Positions 52,015-61,091 of a stretch of DNA of 64,000 nt are shown here, in pieces. The position numbers and the translations under genes were made by a program. Under the pieces are notes generated by a model. That model searched no databases. It was given only the letters and a program-made list of their open reading frames with translations, and was not told where the DNA came from. The stretch spans positions 274,144 through 338,143 of the forward strand of contig NZ_KZ679050.1 of NCBI RefSeq assembly GCF_003024195.1. Direction: 5' to 3'. This DNA comes from Streptomyces dioscori (GTDB lineage: Bacteria > Actinomycetota > Actinomycetes > Streptomycetales > Streptomycetaceae). The first letter of the stretch is position 1; the number at the start of each line of letters is the position of its first letter.

Positions 52015-52691
52015 AGCGCCCCCAGGCGGTAGCCGAGGCCACGGACCGTGCGCACCACCTGCCGGCCGAGTTTGCGGCGCAGGTAGTAGACGTAGGTGTC
52101 GACGATGGAGGACGCGGGCGTCTCGTGGAAGACCGCCCGGCGCAGCTCCGCCCGCGAATACACGGTCTCGGGGCGGGAGGCCAGCACCCACAGCAGTTCG
52201 AACTCCCGCGCGGCGAGGGCGATCCGCTCGCCGTCGGCCAGTTCCACCTCGCGCCTGCTGACGTACAGGTGTCCCGAGCCGATCCGCAGCACGTCGGCCA
52301 CATCGAGTGCCCGGCGGCACAGGGCCCGTAATCGGGCGCTGAACTCGTCCAGTTCGAAGGGCTTGACCAGGTAGTCGTCGGCGCCGGCGTCGAGACCGTC
52401 GACCCGGTCGTGCACCGTGCCCATCGCGGTCAGCAGCATGACCGGCGTCCGGACCGCGCGGGAGCGCAGCCGGCTCAGCAGGTCGAGGCCGTCGAGCACG
52501 GGCAGGCGCCGGTCGACGACCAGTACGTCGTACTGCCGGGCGAGGCCGAGATGCAGGCCGCGCTGGCCGTCCGCCGCCACGTCGACCGCGTATCCCTCGT
52601 CCCGCAGCACCTCGGAGAGCATCGTGCCCAGCTCCTGGTCGTCCTCGACCAGGAGCAGCCGCCAAGGGTCTTGCACACGAGCTTGTGCCAC
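52011..52691 (-). CDS. Response regulator (OmpR/PhoB type)
   Basis: 226 residues. The receiver domain has RLLLVEDDQELG, the phosphorylated Asp in VLVVDRRLPVLDGLD, and the Lys in DDYLVKPFELDE. The winged-helix domain ends with YVYYLRRKLGRQVVRTVRGL. GTG 52691 is preceded by AGGGG at ten bases; a longer start at 52739 adds a Gly/Arg-rich leader. OmpR-type proteins bind direct repeats, so the TCAGA-N4-TCTGA palindromes of the neighbouring cluster are not an obvious match for it. Confidence 0.9.
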   Translation of the reverse strand: MAQARVQDPWRLLLVEDDQELGTMLSEVLRDEGYAVDVAADGQRGLHLGLARQYDVLVVDRRLPVLDGLDLLSRLRSRAVRTPVMLLTAMGTVHDRVDGLDAGADDYLVKPFELDEFSARLRALCRRALDVADVLRIGSGHLYVSRREVELADGERIALAAREFELLWVLASRPETVYSRAELRRAVFHETPASSIVDTYVYYLRRKLGRQVVRTVRGLGYRLGAL

Positions 52692-53190
52692 CGTCCCATT
52701 CCCCTCGCCCCGGTGCCCGTCAACGCCTGTGCGTGACACGCGAGTTCCGTGTACGGGAAGGCGCGGCCGAACGAGGATTCGATCGGCACGATCAAGCTAG
52801 CGCGTGCCCCCTCGGAAGGCGCTCGGGAGAAAGTAGCGGGATCCGTTTTCCGTTCACACCCGTTCACACCCGCTCCGCGAGCGAGCACCCACCCGCGCCC
52901 AGCGGCCGGGCGTCGCGGCTGCTCCGCACCGGAACCTCAGCCGCGACCTCGCCCGCCCACAGCACGGACCCTGGGCCGACCGGCGTGCGGGAAGCGCTTT
53001 CTGACGACCCGTCCGATCCGCCCCACCTTCACGGAGTGAACTCCCCGGCCCGCCGGAGGCAATCTCTGCTTTACCTCTTGACGGCCGGGGTGCCGAAGAG
53101 CACATTGGCCGCGCACCTGTCATGAGAGCGCTCTCAAAGCTCTCGCAAAGGCATCCGCGCACCCCCGACTCCGTACCTGAAGAGGCACCC
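52692..53190. other. 499-base divergent intergenic region before the beta-glucanase
   Basis: No credible gene was found. On the right side, TTGACG (53078-53083) with a weak CACATT (53101-53106) 17 bases later could be the glucanase promoter. The operator at 53123-53136 then lies in the 5' leader. The left side must carry the response regulator promoter, which I could not locate. Confidence 0.5.
53123..53136. promoter_or_regulatory. LacI/CebR-type operator TGAGAGCGCTCTCA
   Basis: A perfect 14-bp palindrome 55 bases before the glucanase start. It belongs to the NGAGAGCGCTCTCN class close to the TGGGAGCGCTCCCA boxes of CelR/CebR regulators, which control extracellular glycosidases in actinobacteria. 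A partial second half-site (AGCTCTCGC) follows. Confidence 0.75.
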
Positions 53191-54573
53191 ATGAGGGAAA
53201 CTTCCGGCACCCCCGCAAGACCCGGTCGAATAAGGCGCTCGGTCATCGCGCTCGTCGGCGTGCTGAGCCTGGCGGCGGCCGGGGCCTCGGCGGCACAGGC
53301 GGACGCGCCCGCGCCGCCCAGCGGCTGGACCCAGGTCTTCGTCGACGACTTCAACGGCTCCGCGGGCACCGGCGTCAACACCGCGAACTGGCAGTACGCG
53401 ACCGGCCACGGCTACCCGGGCGGCCCCTCCAACTGGGGCACGGGCGAGATCGAGAACATGACGTCCAGCACCAACAACGTGGCACTGGACGGCGCCGGGA
53501 ACCTCCGCATCACCCCGCGGCGCGACGCCTCCGGCAACTGGACCTCGGGCCGCATCGAGACCAACCGCACCGACTTCCAGCCGCCCGCCGGGGGCAAGCT
53601 GCGGGTCCAGTCCCGTATCCAGATGCCCAACGTGACGGGCACGGCCGCCCGCGGGTACTGGCCGGCGTTCTGGATGCTGGGCGCGCCCTACCGCGGCAAC
53701 TACCAGAACTGGCCGGCCGTCGGCGAGCTGGACATCATGGAGAACGTCCAGGGCCTCAACACCGTGTGGTCCACCATGCACTGCGGCACCAACCCGGGCG
53801 GCCCCTGCAACGAGACGACCGGCATCGGCGGCTCCCGCGCCTGTCCCGGCACGACCTGCCAGGCGGGCTTCCACACGTACGGCCTGGAGTGGGACCGCTC
53901 GACGAGCGTGGAGGAGATCCGCTTCTACGTCGACGGCGTCAACTACCACACCGTACGGGCCAATCAGGTCGACGCGACGACCTGGGCGAACGCCACGAAC
54001 CACGGGTACTTCATCATCCTGAACGTGGCCATGGGCGGCGGTTTCGTGGACGCCTTCGGCGGTGGCCCGGACGGTGCCACGGTGCCGGGCAACCCGATGG
54101 TCGTGGACTACGTGCAGGTACTCACGTCGGGCGGCGGCACCACCCCTCCGCCGACCGGCAACCGTGACGCGTACAGCGCGATCCAGGCCGAGTCGTTCGA
54201 CGGGCAGAGCGGCACGATCACCGAGACCACCACCGACTCGGGCGGCGGCCAGAACATCGGCGCCCTCGCCAACGGCGACTGGGTGCAGTACAAGGGCGTC
54301 AACTTCGGCTCCACGGCGGCCAGGCAGTTCGTCGCCCGGGTCGCGAGCGGCGCGGGCAACGCCGTCAGCGGTCTGGTCGAGGTCCGCCTCGACAGCCGTA
54401 CGAGCACACCCATCGGCAGTTTCGCGCTGGCCAACACCGGTGGCTGGCAGAGCTGGCGGACCGTGCCCGCGAACATCAGCGACGTCACCGGCACGCACGA
54501 CGTCTATCTGACCTTCACGAGCGGCCAGCCGGCGGACTTCGTGAACGTGAACTGGTTCAACTTCGGCCGCTGA
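53191..54573 (+). CDS. Secreted beta-glucanase: GH16 catalytic domain plus CBM6
   Basis: 460 residues. A signal peptide (IRRSVIALVGVLSLAAAGAS, cleaved after AAQA near residue 35) directs secretion. The GH16 domain carries the catalytic motif ELDIME with E179, D181 and E184. A TSGGGTTPPPTG linker leads to a C-terminal carbohydrate-binding module family 6 (YSAIQAESFDGQSG to the end). It likely hydrolyses beta-1,3-glucan such as laminarin or fungal wall glucan. The ATG at 53191 has AGAGGC upstream. Expression is probably controlled by the upstream palindrome. Confidence 0.92.
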   Translation: MRETSGTPARPGRIRRSVIALVGVLSLAAAGASAAQADAPAPPSGWTQVFVDDFNGSAGTGVNTANWQYATGHGYPGGPSNWGTGEIENMTSSTNNVALDGAGNLRITPRRDASGNWTSGRIETNRTDFQPPAGGKLRVQSRIQMPNVTGTAARGYWPAFWMLGAPYRGNYQNWPAVGELDIMENVQGLNTVWSTMHCGTNPGGPCNETTGIGGSRACPGTTCQAGFHTYGLEWDRSTSVEEIRFYVDGVNYHTVRANQVDATTWANATNHGYFIILNVAMGGGFVDAFGGGPDGATVPGNPMVVDYVQVLTSGGGTTPPPTGNRDAYSAIQAESFDGQSGTITETTTDSGGGQNIGALANGDWVQYKGVNFGSTAARQFVARVASGAGNAVSGLVEVRLDSRTSTPIGSFALANTGGWQSWRTVPANISDVTGTHDVYLTFTSGQPADFVNVNWFNFGR

Positions 54574-54597
54574 GTCCGTAGTCACCACCGTCAGGTA

Positions 54598-54637
54598 TCT
54601 GTGGAGGGGCGGCCCGGCCGGGCCGCCCCTCCACAGA
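54598..54637. terminator. Very strong bidirectional terminator
   Basis: Perfect 18-bp arms (54598-54615 and 54620-54637) around GGCC, between the convergent glucanase and AraC-type genes. The arms include GGGGCGGCCC, giving a very stable hairpin. Confidence 0.9.
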
Positions 54638-54660
54638 CGTATCCGCGCGGTTACGGGGTC

Positions 54661-55641
54661 TCAGCGCAGCTCCGCCCGGAACGCCACCGGTGTCGTGCCG
54701 GTGTGCTGGACGAAGAACTTGGAGAAGTTGGCCGCGTCCGGGAAGCCCACGACGGCGCCGATGCGGCCGATCGGCATGTCCGTGTGGGCCAGCAGGCGCT
54801 TGGCCTCCAGGACGACCCGCTTGTCGATGAACCCCTTGGGTGTCTCACCGGTGGCGGCGCGGACCGCGCGGACGAGGGTGCGCCGGGAGTAGCCGAGGGC
54901 GTCGGCGTACGCGCTGACGCTGTGGTTGGTGACGAAGCCCTTCTCGACGGCCTGGCGGAAGCGGGTGAAGGTGCTGTCCGCCTGCGCGTGGGCCGCGTCG
55001 GCGGCGCCGGCCGCCAGATGGGCCAGGCGCAGCAGGAACGCGGTCAGGGTGTGCCGCAGCACGGCGGTGTGCAGGCTGAGCGGCAGGGTGCCCGTGTCGA
55101 CGTACTCGCGCTCCAGCTGGGCGAGGGAGTGCTCCAGCGCGGTGAGCTGGTCCCGGTCGGGGCGCAGCAGCGGGGGCAGGTCGTAGCGGTAGAGGCCGGT
55201 CGCCTCGACGGTGGCGCGGGGCAGGAAGCCCGGCTGCATGATCAGGGCGGTGCCGCGGTAGTCCGCCGCGGAGGAGAAGCGGTGCACCTGTCCGGGCCGG
55301 ATCCAGAGGATCTCGCCGTCCCCGGCCTCGTACTCGTCGAAGTCGATCATGTGCCGGACGGGGCCGCCCCGGAAGAGCAGGACCACATGGAAGTCGATGC
55401 GGTGGACGCGTTCGATCTGTTCACCCGAATGCCAGCTGCGGCCTGCTTCCATCGGGCCCACCTGCATGCCGACACCGAGGACGCTGAGGTCGACGGGGAA
55501 GGGAAAGGTCTTGATCCCGGTCCGGCCGCCGTCATGTCCGCTCTCACGTCCACCCTCGTGCCCGACTTCGTGCCCGCCTTCGTGCCCGTCTCCGTACCCG
55601 CCCTTGAATCCGTCCTCGAATTGAGTACTTGTGTCCGCCAT
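54661..55641 (-). CDS. AraC-family transcriptional regulator with Gly/His-repeat tail
   Basis: 326 residues. The C-terminal AraC double helix-turn-helix spans about 230-326 (VSAYADALGYSRRTLVRAVR and PIGRIGAVVGFPDAANFSKF). A cupin-like sensor domain covers about 50-160. The N-terminal 45 residues are a repeat of Gly-His-Glu/Asp-Gly-Gly units (GDGHEGGHEVGHEGGRESGH), absent from ordinary AraC proteins and possibly metal-binding. ATG 55641 has GAGAAGGAC upstream. It is divergent from the pentose-phosphate operon and is a natural candidate for its control. Confidence 0.88.
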   Translation of the reverse strand: MADTSTQFEDGFKGGYGDGHEGGHEVGHEGGRESGHDGGRTGIKTFPFPVDLSVLGVGMQVGPMEAGRSWHSGEQIERVHRIDFHVVLLFRGGPVRHMIDFDEYEAGDGEILWIRPGQVHRFSSAADYRGTALIMQPGFLPRATVEATGLYRYDLPPLLRPDRDQLTALEHSLAQLEREYVDTGTLPLSLHTAVLRHTLTAFLLRLAHLAAGAADAAHAQADSTFTRFRQAVEKGFVTNHSVSAYADALGYSRRTLVRAVRAATGETPKGFIDKRVVLEAKRLLAHTDMPIGRIGAVVGFPDAANFSKFFVQHTGTTPVAFRAELR

Positions 55642-55718
55642 GTCCTTCTCTTACCGGCTCGGTCCCGTGGTCGTTGTCCCACTTTCACCAAAGGCTGACA
55701 CAGGGGCACCTTCCCCAG

Positions 55719-55735
55719 TAAAAGTCTGACTTTTA
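55719..55735. promoter_or_regulatory. Palindrome TAAAAGTC-T-GACTTTTA before the pentose-phosphate operon
   Basis: Perfect 8-bp arms with one central base, unusually A/T-rich for this genome, 53 bases before the transketolase start and 78 before the AraC start. AraC proteins usually bind direct repeats, so another regulator may be involved. It probably lies at or near the transketolase promoter. Confidence 0.55.
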
Positions 55736-55787
55736 AGGTTGAAGGCATCAGAGCAGTTATCGGGCTTCCGGTGAGGATTTGTTGAAG

Positions 55788-57875
55788 ATGAGCGCGCAGA
55801 CACCTGACAGCTTGGAGTGGACCGACCTGGACCGTCGAGCCGTCGACACGGCCCGGCTGCTGGCGGCCGACGCCGTGCAGAAGGTCGGCAACGGCCACCC
55901 CGGCACCGCGATGAGTCTGGCCCCGGCCGCGTACACCCTCTTTCAGAAGGTGATGCGTCACGACCCCGCCGACCCGGAGTGGACCGGCCGCGACCGCTTC
56001 GTCCTCTCCCCCGGCCACACCTCGCTGACGCTCTACACCCAGCTCTTCCTCTCCGGCTACGAGCTGGAGCTGGACGACCTGAAGGCGTTCCGCACCCACG
56101 GCTCGAAGACGCCGGGACACCCCGAGTACGGCCACACGGCCGGCGTCGAGACCACCACGGGCCCGCTGGGCCAGGGTGTCGCCAACGCGGTGGGCATGGC
56201 GATGGCCGCCCGCTACGAGCGCGGCTTCTTCGACCCGGACGCCCCCGAGGGCGAGTCCCCCTTCGACCACACCATCTGGGGCATCGTCTCCGACGGCGAC
56301 CTGGAGGAGGGCATCTCCGCCGAGGCGTCCTCCCTCGCCGGCCACCAGAAGCTCGGCAACCTCGTCTTCCTCTACGACGACAACCACATCTCGATCGAGG
56401 GCGACACCGCCACGGCCTTCTCCGAGGACGTCCTGAAGCGGTACGAGGCGTACGGCTGGCACGTCCAGCGGATCGAGCCCTCGACGGACGGCGACACGGC
56501 CGGTGACATCGACGTGGCCGCGCTGTACGAGGCCCTGACCGCCGCCAGGAACGAGACCGGACGGCCCTCGATCATCGCGATGCGCACGATCATCGCCTGG
56601 CCCGCCCCGAACGCGCGGAACACCGAGGCCTCGCACGGCTCGGCCCTCGGCGCGGACGAGATCGCCGCCACCAAGCGCCTCCTCGGCTTCGACCCCGAGC
56701 GGTCCTTCGAGGTGTCGGACGAGGTCCTGGACCACGCCCGTCGCGCCCTCGACCGCGGCGCCGAGGCGCACGCCGCCTGGAACAAGCAACTCGCCGAGTG
56801 GCGCACCGCGCGGCCCGGACACGCCAAGCTCTTCGACCGGATCGTCGCCGGACAGCTGCCCGAGGGCTGGGAGAGCGCGCTGCCGGTGTTCGAGACCGGC
56901 ACGTCCGTGGCGACCCGCGCGGCCTCCGGCAAGGTGCTGCAGGCTCTCGGCGGGGTGCTTCCCGAGCTGTGGGGCGGTTCCGCCGACCTCGCGGGCTCGA
57001 ACAACACCACCATCGACAAGACCTCGTCGTTCCTCCCCAAGGGCAACCCGCTCCCCGAGGCCGACCCGTACGGCCGCACGATCCACTTCGGCATCCGCGA
57101 GCACTCCATGGCCGCGGAGATGAACGGCATCGCGCTGCACGGCAACACCCGTATCTACGGCGGCACCTTCCTGGTGTTCTCCGACTACATGCGCAACGCC
57201 GTCCGCCTGTCCGCCCTCATGCAGCTCCCCGTCACGTACGTGTGGACGCACGACTCCATCGGCCTCGGCGAGGACGGCCCGACCCACCAGCCGGTCGAAC
57301 ACCTGGCCTCGCTGCGCGCCATCCCCGGGCTGAACATCGTGCGCCCCGCCGACGCCAACGAGACCGCGATCGCCTGGGCCGAGATCACCCGGCGGCACGC
57401 GGTGAACCCGGCCCCGCACGGCCTGGCCCTCACCCGTCAGGGTGTACCGACCTACGAGGCCAACGCCGACGCGGCCAAGGGCGGCTACGTTCTGCGCGAC
57501 TCCTCCACCGAGGCGCCCGACGTGATCCTCATCGCGACCGGCTCCGAGGTGCAGCTCGCCGTGGCGGCACGCGAGCAGTTGGAAGCCGAGGGACTGGGCA
57601 CCCGGGTGGTGTCGATGCCGTCCGTGGAGTGGTTCGAGGAGCAGTCCGCCGAGTACCGGGAGAGTGTCCTGCCGACAGCCGTGAAGGCCCGCGTGGCGGT
57701 CGAGGCGGGCATCGGTCTCACCTGGTACCGGTACGTCGGTGACGCCGGACGCATCGTCTCCCTGGAGCACTTCGGCGCCTCCGCCGACGCCAAGGTCCTG
57801 TTCGCCGAGTACGGCTTCACCGCCGAGAACGTCGCCGCGTCCGCGCGGGAATCCGTCGCCGCCGCCCGCGGTTAG
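55788..57875 (+). CDS. tkt: Transketolase
   Basis: 695 residues, full length. The thiamine diphosphate and substrate blocks are present: VGNGHPGTAMSLAPAAYTLF, GPLGQGVANAVGMAMA, VSDGDLEEGISAEASSLAGH, HFGIREHSMAAEMNGIALHG and DSIGLGEDGPTHQPVEHLAS. It moves two-carbon units between sugar phosphates in the non-oxidative pentose phosphate pathway. The ATG at 55788 is used, giving MSAQTPDSLEWTDLDRRAVD. A TTG nine bases earlier is possible. First gene of a six-gene operon. Confidence 0.96.
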   Translation: MSAQTPDSLEWTDLDRRAVDTARLLAADAVQKVGNGHPGTAMSLAPAAYTLFQKVMRHDPADPEWTGRDRFVLSPGHTSLTLYTQLFLSGYELELDDLKAFRTHGSKTPGHPEYGHTAGVETTTGPLGQGVANAVGMAMAARYERGFFDPDAPEGESPFDHTIWGIVSDGDLEEGISAEASSLAGHQKLGNLVFLYDDNHISIEGDTATAFSEDVLKRYEAYGWHVQRIEPSTDGDTAGDIDVAALYEALTAARNETGRPSIIAMRTIIAWPAPNARNTEASHGSALGADEIAATKRLLGFDPERSFEVSDEVLDHARRALDRGAEAHAAWNKQLAEWRTARPGHAKLFDRIVAGQLPEGWESALPVFETGTSVATRAASGKVLQALGGVLPELWGGSADLAGSNNTTIDKTSSFLPKGNPLPEADPYGRTIHFGIREHSMAAEMNGIALHGNTRIYGGTFLVFSDYMRNAVRLSALMQLPVTYVWTHDSIGLGEDGPTHQPVEHLASLRAIPGLNIVRPADANETAIAWAEITRRHAVNPAPHGLALTRQGVPTYEANADAAKGGYVLRDSSTEAPDVILIATGSEVQLAVAAREQLEAEGLGTRVVSMPSVEWFEEQSAEYRESVLPTAVKARVAVEAGIGLTWYRYVGDAGRIVSLEHFGASADAKVLFAEYGFTAENVAASARESVAAARG

Positions 57876-57903
57876 TCCGACTGCACGAAGGAAGATGATC
57901 ACT

Positions 57904-59055
57904 GTGACCCAGACAATCACGACTCAGACAATCACCACCGCCGAACCCCTGAAGGCCCTCTCCGGCGAAGGCGTCTCCATCTGGCTCGACGACCTGTCCC
58001 GCAAGCGCATCACGTCCGGCAACCTCGCCGAACTGATCGAGACCCGGCACGTCGTCGGCGTCACCACCAACCCCTCCATCTTCCAGGCCGCGATCGGCTC
58101 CGGCGAAGGGTACGAGGAGCAGCTCGCCGACCTCGCCGCCCGCCGCGTCACGGTCGACGAGGCCGTACGGATGATGACCACCGCCGACGTCCGCGCCGCC
58201 GCCGACATACTGCGGCCCGTGTACGACGCGACCAGCGGCCGGGACGGCCGGGTCTCCATCGAGGTCGACCCGCGCCTCGCCCACGACACGAAGGCGACGG
58301 TCGCCGAGGCCAAGCAGCTCTTCTGGCTGGTCGACCGCCCGAACGTCATGATCAAGATCCCGGCGACGAAGGCCGGACTGCCCGCGATCACCGAGGTCAT
58401 CGGCCTCGGCATCAGCGTCAACGTCACGCTGATCTTCTCGCTGGAGCGCTACCGCGAGGTCATGGACGCCTACCTGGCCGGCCTGGAGAAGGCACAGGCC
58501 AAGGGCCTGGACCTCGCCACCATCCACTCCGTCGCCTCCTTCTTCGTGTCCCGCGTCGACAGCGAGATCGACAAGCGGCTGACGAAGGTCGGCACGGACG
58601 AGGCGCTCGCGCTCAAGGGCAGGGCCGCGCTGGCCAACGCGCGGCTCGCGTACGAGGCGTACGAGCAGGTCTTCGACTCGGAGCGCTGGAACGCCCTCGG
58701 TGGCGCCCGCGCCAACAAGCAGCGTCCGCTGTGGGCGTCGACCGGCGTCAAGGACCCGTCCTACAAGGACACGCTGTACGTCGACGAGCTGGTCGCGCCC
58801 GGCACGGTCAACACGATGCCCGAGGGCACGCTGAACGCCACCGCCGACCACGGCGAGATCCGCGGCGACACGGTGAGCGGCGGCTACGCACAGGCCCGCG
58901 CGGACCTGGACGCCGTCGAGAAGCAGGGCATCTCGTACGACGAGGTCGTCGGGCAGCTGGAGACCGAGGGCGTCGCGAAGTTCGCGGTGGCCTGGGGCGA
59001 GCTGCTGGACGCGGTCACGGTCTCGCTGAACAGCAAGGGAGTTGACAGCGAATGA
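57904..59055 (+). CDS. tal: Transaldolase
   Basis: 383 residues of the long actinobacterial type. Key blocks are SIWLDDLSRKRITSGNLAEL, VVGVTTNPSIFQAAI, NVMIKIPATKAGLPAI with the Schiff-base Lys, and QRPLWASTGVKDPSY. It transfers a dihydroxyacetone unit between sugar phosphates. The GTG at 57904 is chosen because GGAAG lies nine bases upstream. The ATG at 57895 would sit directly on that site. The stop overlaps the zwf start (ATGA). Confidence 0.94.
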   Translation: MTQTITTQTITTAEPLKALSGEGVSIWLDDLSRKRITSGNLAELIETRHVVGVTTNPSIFQAAIGSGEGYEEQLADLAARRVTVDEAVRMMTTADVRAAADILRPVYDATSGRDGRVSIEVDPRLAHDTKATVAEAKQLFWLVDRPNVMIKIPATKAGLPAITEVIGLGISVNVTLIFSLERYREVMDAYLAGLEKAQAKGLDLATIHSVASFFVSRVDSEIDKRLTKVGTDEALALKGRAALANARLAYEAYEQVFDSERWNALGGARANKQRPLWASTGVKDPSYKDTLYVDELVAPGTVNTMPEGTLNATADHGEIRGDTVSGGYAQARADLDAVEKQGISYDEVVGQLETEGVAKFAVAWGELLDAVTVSLNSKGVDSE

Positions 59056-61091
59056 GCAAGAACCCTCCCGAGGGAACCCCGTCGGAGACGGCGGGCACGG
59101 CGGCGGCCGCGCCTGCCGTCGCCACCTCGGCGAAGAAGACCGCGCCTACGAAGAAGGCTTCGGGCACCAAGAAGGCTTCGGGTGCCGCGAAGGCCGTGGG
59201 CACCAAGAAGACCGCCGGTGCCAAGAAGGCCGCGGGTGCGACCAAGGCCGTGGGCGCAACCAAGGCCGTGGGCGCCAAGAAGGCCACGGGTGCCGCGAAG
59301 ACCGCTGGCGCCAGGAAGACCGCGGGTGCCGCGAAGACCGCTGGTGCTACGAAGGCTTCGGGTGCCGCGAAGGCAGCCGGAGCCAAGAAGACCGCGAGTG
59401 CCGCGAAGACCGCCGATGCCAAGAAGGCCGCGCCGAGCCGTGCGAAGGCCGGTGCTGTCGCCGTCACCGCGGACGGCTCGGTCTCGGACACTGCGGCGGT
59501 CGCCGCCGCCGACGCGGCCGGCGCCGATCTCGCGCCGCAGTCGCTCGCCGAGGTGCTGGAGCAGGGTGACGGGTGGGTCAATCCCCTCCGTGACCCCCAG
59601 GACCGCCGGCTGCCGAAGATCGCCGGGCCCTCCGGGCTCGTCATCTTCGGGGTGACCGGCGACCTGTCCCGCAAGAAGCTCATGCCGGCCGTCTACGACC
59701 TGGCCAACCGCGGCCTGCTGCCGCCGGGCTTCTCGCTCGTCGGGTTCGCGCGGCGCGACTGGGAGGACGAGGACTTCGCGCAGATCGTGCACGACTCGGT
59801 CCGCGACCACGCGCGCACCGAGTTCCGCGAGGAGGTCTGGCAGCAGCTCGCCGAGGGCATGCGGTTCATCCCGGGTGACTTCGACGACGACCAGGCGTTC
59901 GATCAACTGCGCGCCGCTGTCGACGAGTTGGACAAGTCCCGGGGTACGAGCGGCAATTACGCCTTCTACCTATCCGTACCGCCGAAGTTCTTCCCCAAGG
60001 TCGTCAAGCAGCTCAAGAAGCACGGCCTCGCCGAGGCGCCCGCGGGCTCCTGGCGGCGCGGGGTGATCGAGAAGCCGTTCGGCCGCGACCTGAAGAGCGC
60101 GCGTGAGCTGAACCGCGTGGTGCACGAGGTGTTCGACCCGGAGCAGGTGTTCCGGATCGACCACTACCTCGGCAAGGAGACCGTCCAGAACATCCTGGCG
60201 CTCCGCTTCGCCAATCAGATGTACGAGCCCATCTGGAACCGGTCGTACGTCGACCACGTACAGATCACGATGGCCGAGGACATCGGCATCGGAGGCCGTG
60301 CGGGCTACTACGACGGCATCGGGTCCGCCCGTGACGTCATCCAGAACCACCTCCTGCAGCTGATGGCGCTCACCGCGATGGAGGAGCCCATCGCCTTCGA
60401 CGCCGACTCGCTGCTCACCGAGAAGCTCAAGGTCCTCAAGTCCGTGAAGCTGCCGGAGAACCTGGGCGAGCACACGGTCCGCGGGCAGTACGCGACGGGC
60501 TGGCAGGGCGGCGAGAAGGTGCGCGGCTACCTCGACGAGGACGGCATCGACCCCGGGTCGACGACCGACACGTACGCGGCCGTCAAGCTGGAGGTCGACA
60601 ACCGCCGCTGGGCGGGCGTCCCCTTCTACCTGCGCACCGGCAAGCGTCTCGGCCGGCGGGTCACCGAGATCGCGGTGGTCTTCCAGCGCGCCCCGCACTC
60701 CCCCTTCGACTCCACCGCCACCGAGGAACTCGGCGCGAACGCGATCGTCATCCGCGTCCAGCCGGACGAGGGCATGACGGTGCGCTTCGGATCGAAGGTG
60801 CCGGGTACGTCGATGGAGATCCGGGACGTGTCGATGGACTTCGCGTACGGCGAGTCGTTCACGGAGTCCAGCCCGGAGGCGTACGAACGCCTGATCCTGG
60901 ATGTACTGCTCGGAGACGCCAACCTCTTCCCCCGCCACCAGGAGGTGGAAGAGTCCTGGAAGATCCTCGACCCGATCGAGGGCTACTGGGACACGCACGG
61001 CAAACCCGCGCAGTACGCCTCGGGCACCTGGGGCCCCGGGGAAGCCGACGAGATGCTCGCACGAGACGGACGGAGCTGGCGCAGGCCATGA
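59052..61091 (+). CDS. zwf: Glucose-6-phosphate dehydrogenase with a histone-H1-like Lys/Ala-rich N-terminal tail
   Basis: 679 residues, about 170 more than usual. The enzyme core starts near residue 177 (NPLRDPQDRRLPKIAGPSGL), with the cofactor motif VIFGVTGDLSRKK, the active-site block RIDHYLGKETVQN and all later G6PD blocks. Before it, residues about 28-130 are repeats of Lys-Lys/Ala-Ala-Gly units (AGAKKAAGATKAVGATKAVG), like the tails of histone H1 or lysine-rich HU proteins. ATG 59052 overlaps the tal stop (ATGA), and the frame is unbroken. An internal GTG near 59551 could give a normal-length protein. It makes NADPH and 6-phosphogluconolactone. Confidence 0.93.
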   Translation: MSKNPPEGTPSETAGTAAAAPAVATSAKKTAPTKKASGTKKASGAAKAVGTKKTAGAKKAAGATKAVGATKAVGAKKATGAAKTAGARKTAGAAKTAGATKASGAAKAAGAKKTASAAKTADAKKAAPSRAKAGAVAVTADGSVSDTAAVAAADAAGADLAPQSLAEVLEQGDGWVNPLRDPQDRRLPKIAGPSGLVIFGVTGDLSRKKLMPAVYDLANRGLLPPGFSLVGFARRDWEDEDFAQIVHDSVRDHARTEFREEVWQQLAEGMRFIPGDFDDDQAFDQLRAAVDELDKSRGTSGNYAFYLSVPPKFFPKVVKQLKKHGLAEAPAGSWRRGVIEKPFGRDLKSARELNRVVHEVFDPEQVFRIDHYLGKETVQNILALRFANQMYEPIWNRSYVDHVQITMAEDIGIGGRAGYYDGIGSARDVIQNHLLQLMALTAMEEPIAFDADSLLTEKLKVLKSVKLPENLGEHTVRGQYATGWQGGEKVRGYLDEDGIDPGSTTDTYAAVKLEVDNRRWAGVPFYLRTGKRLGRRVTEIAVVFQRAPHSPFDSTATEELGANAIVIRVQPDEGMTVRFGSKVPGTSMEIRDVSMDFAYGESFTESSPEAYERLILDVLLGDANLFPRHQEVEESWKILDPIEGYWDTHGKPAQYASGTWGPGEADEMLARDGRSWRRP

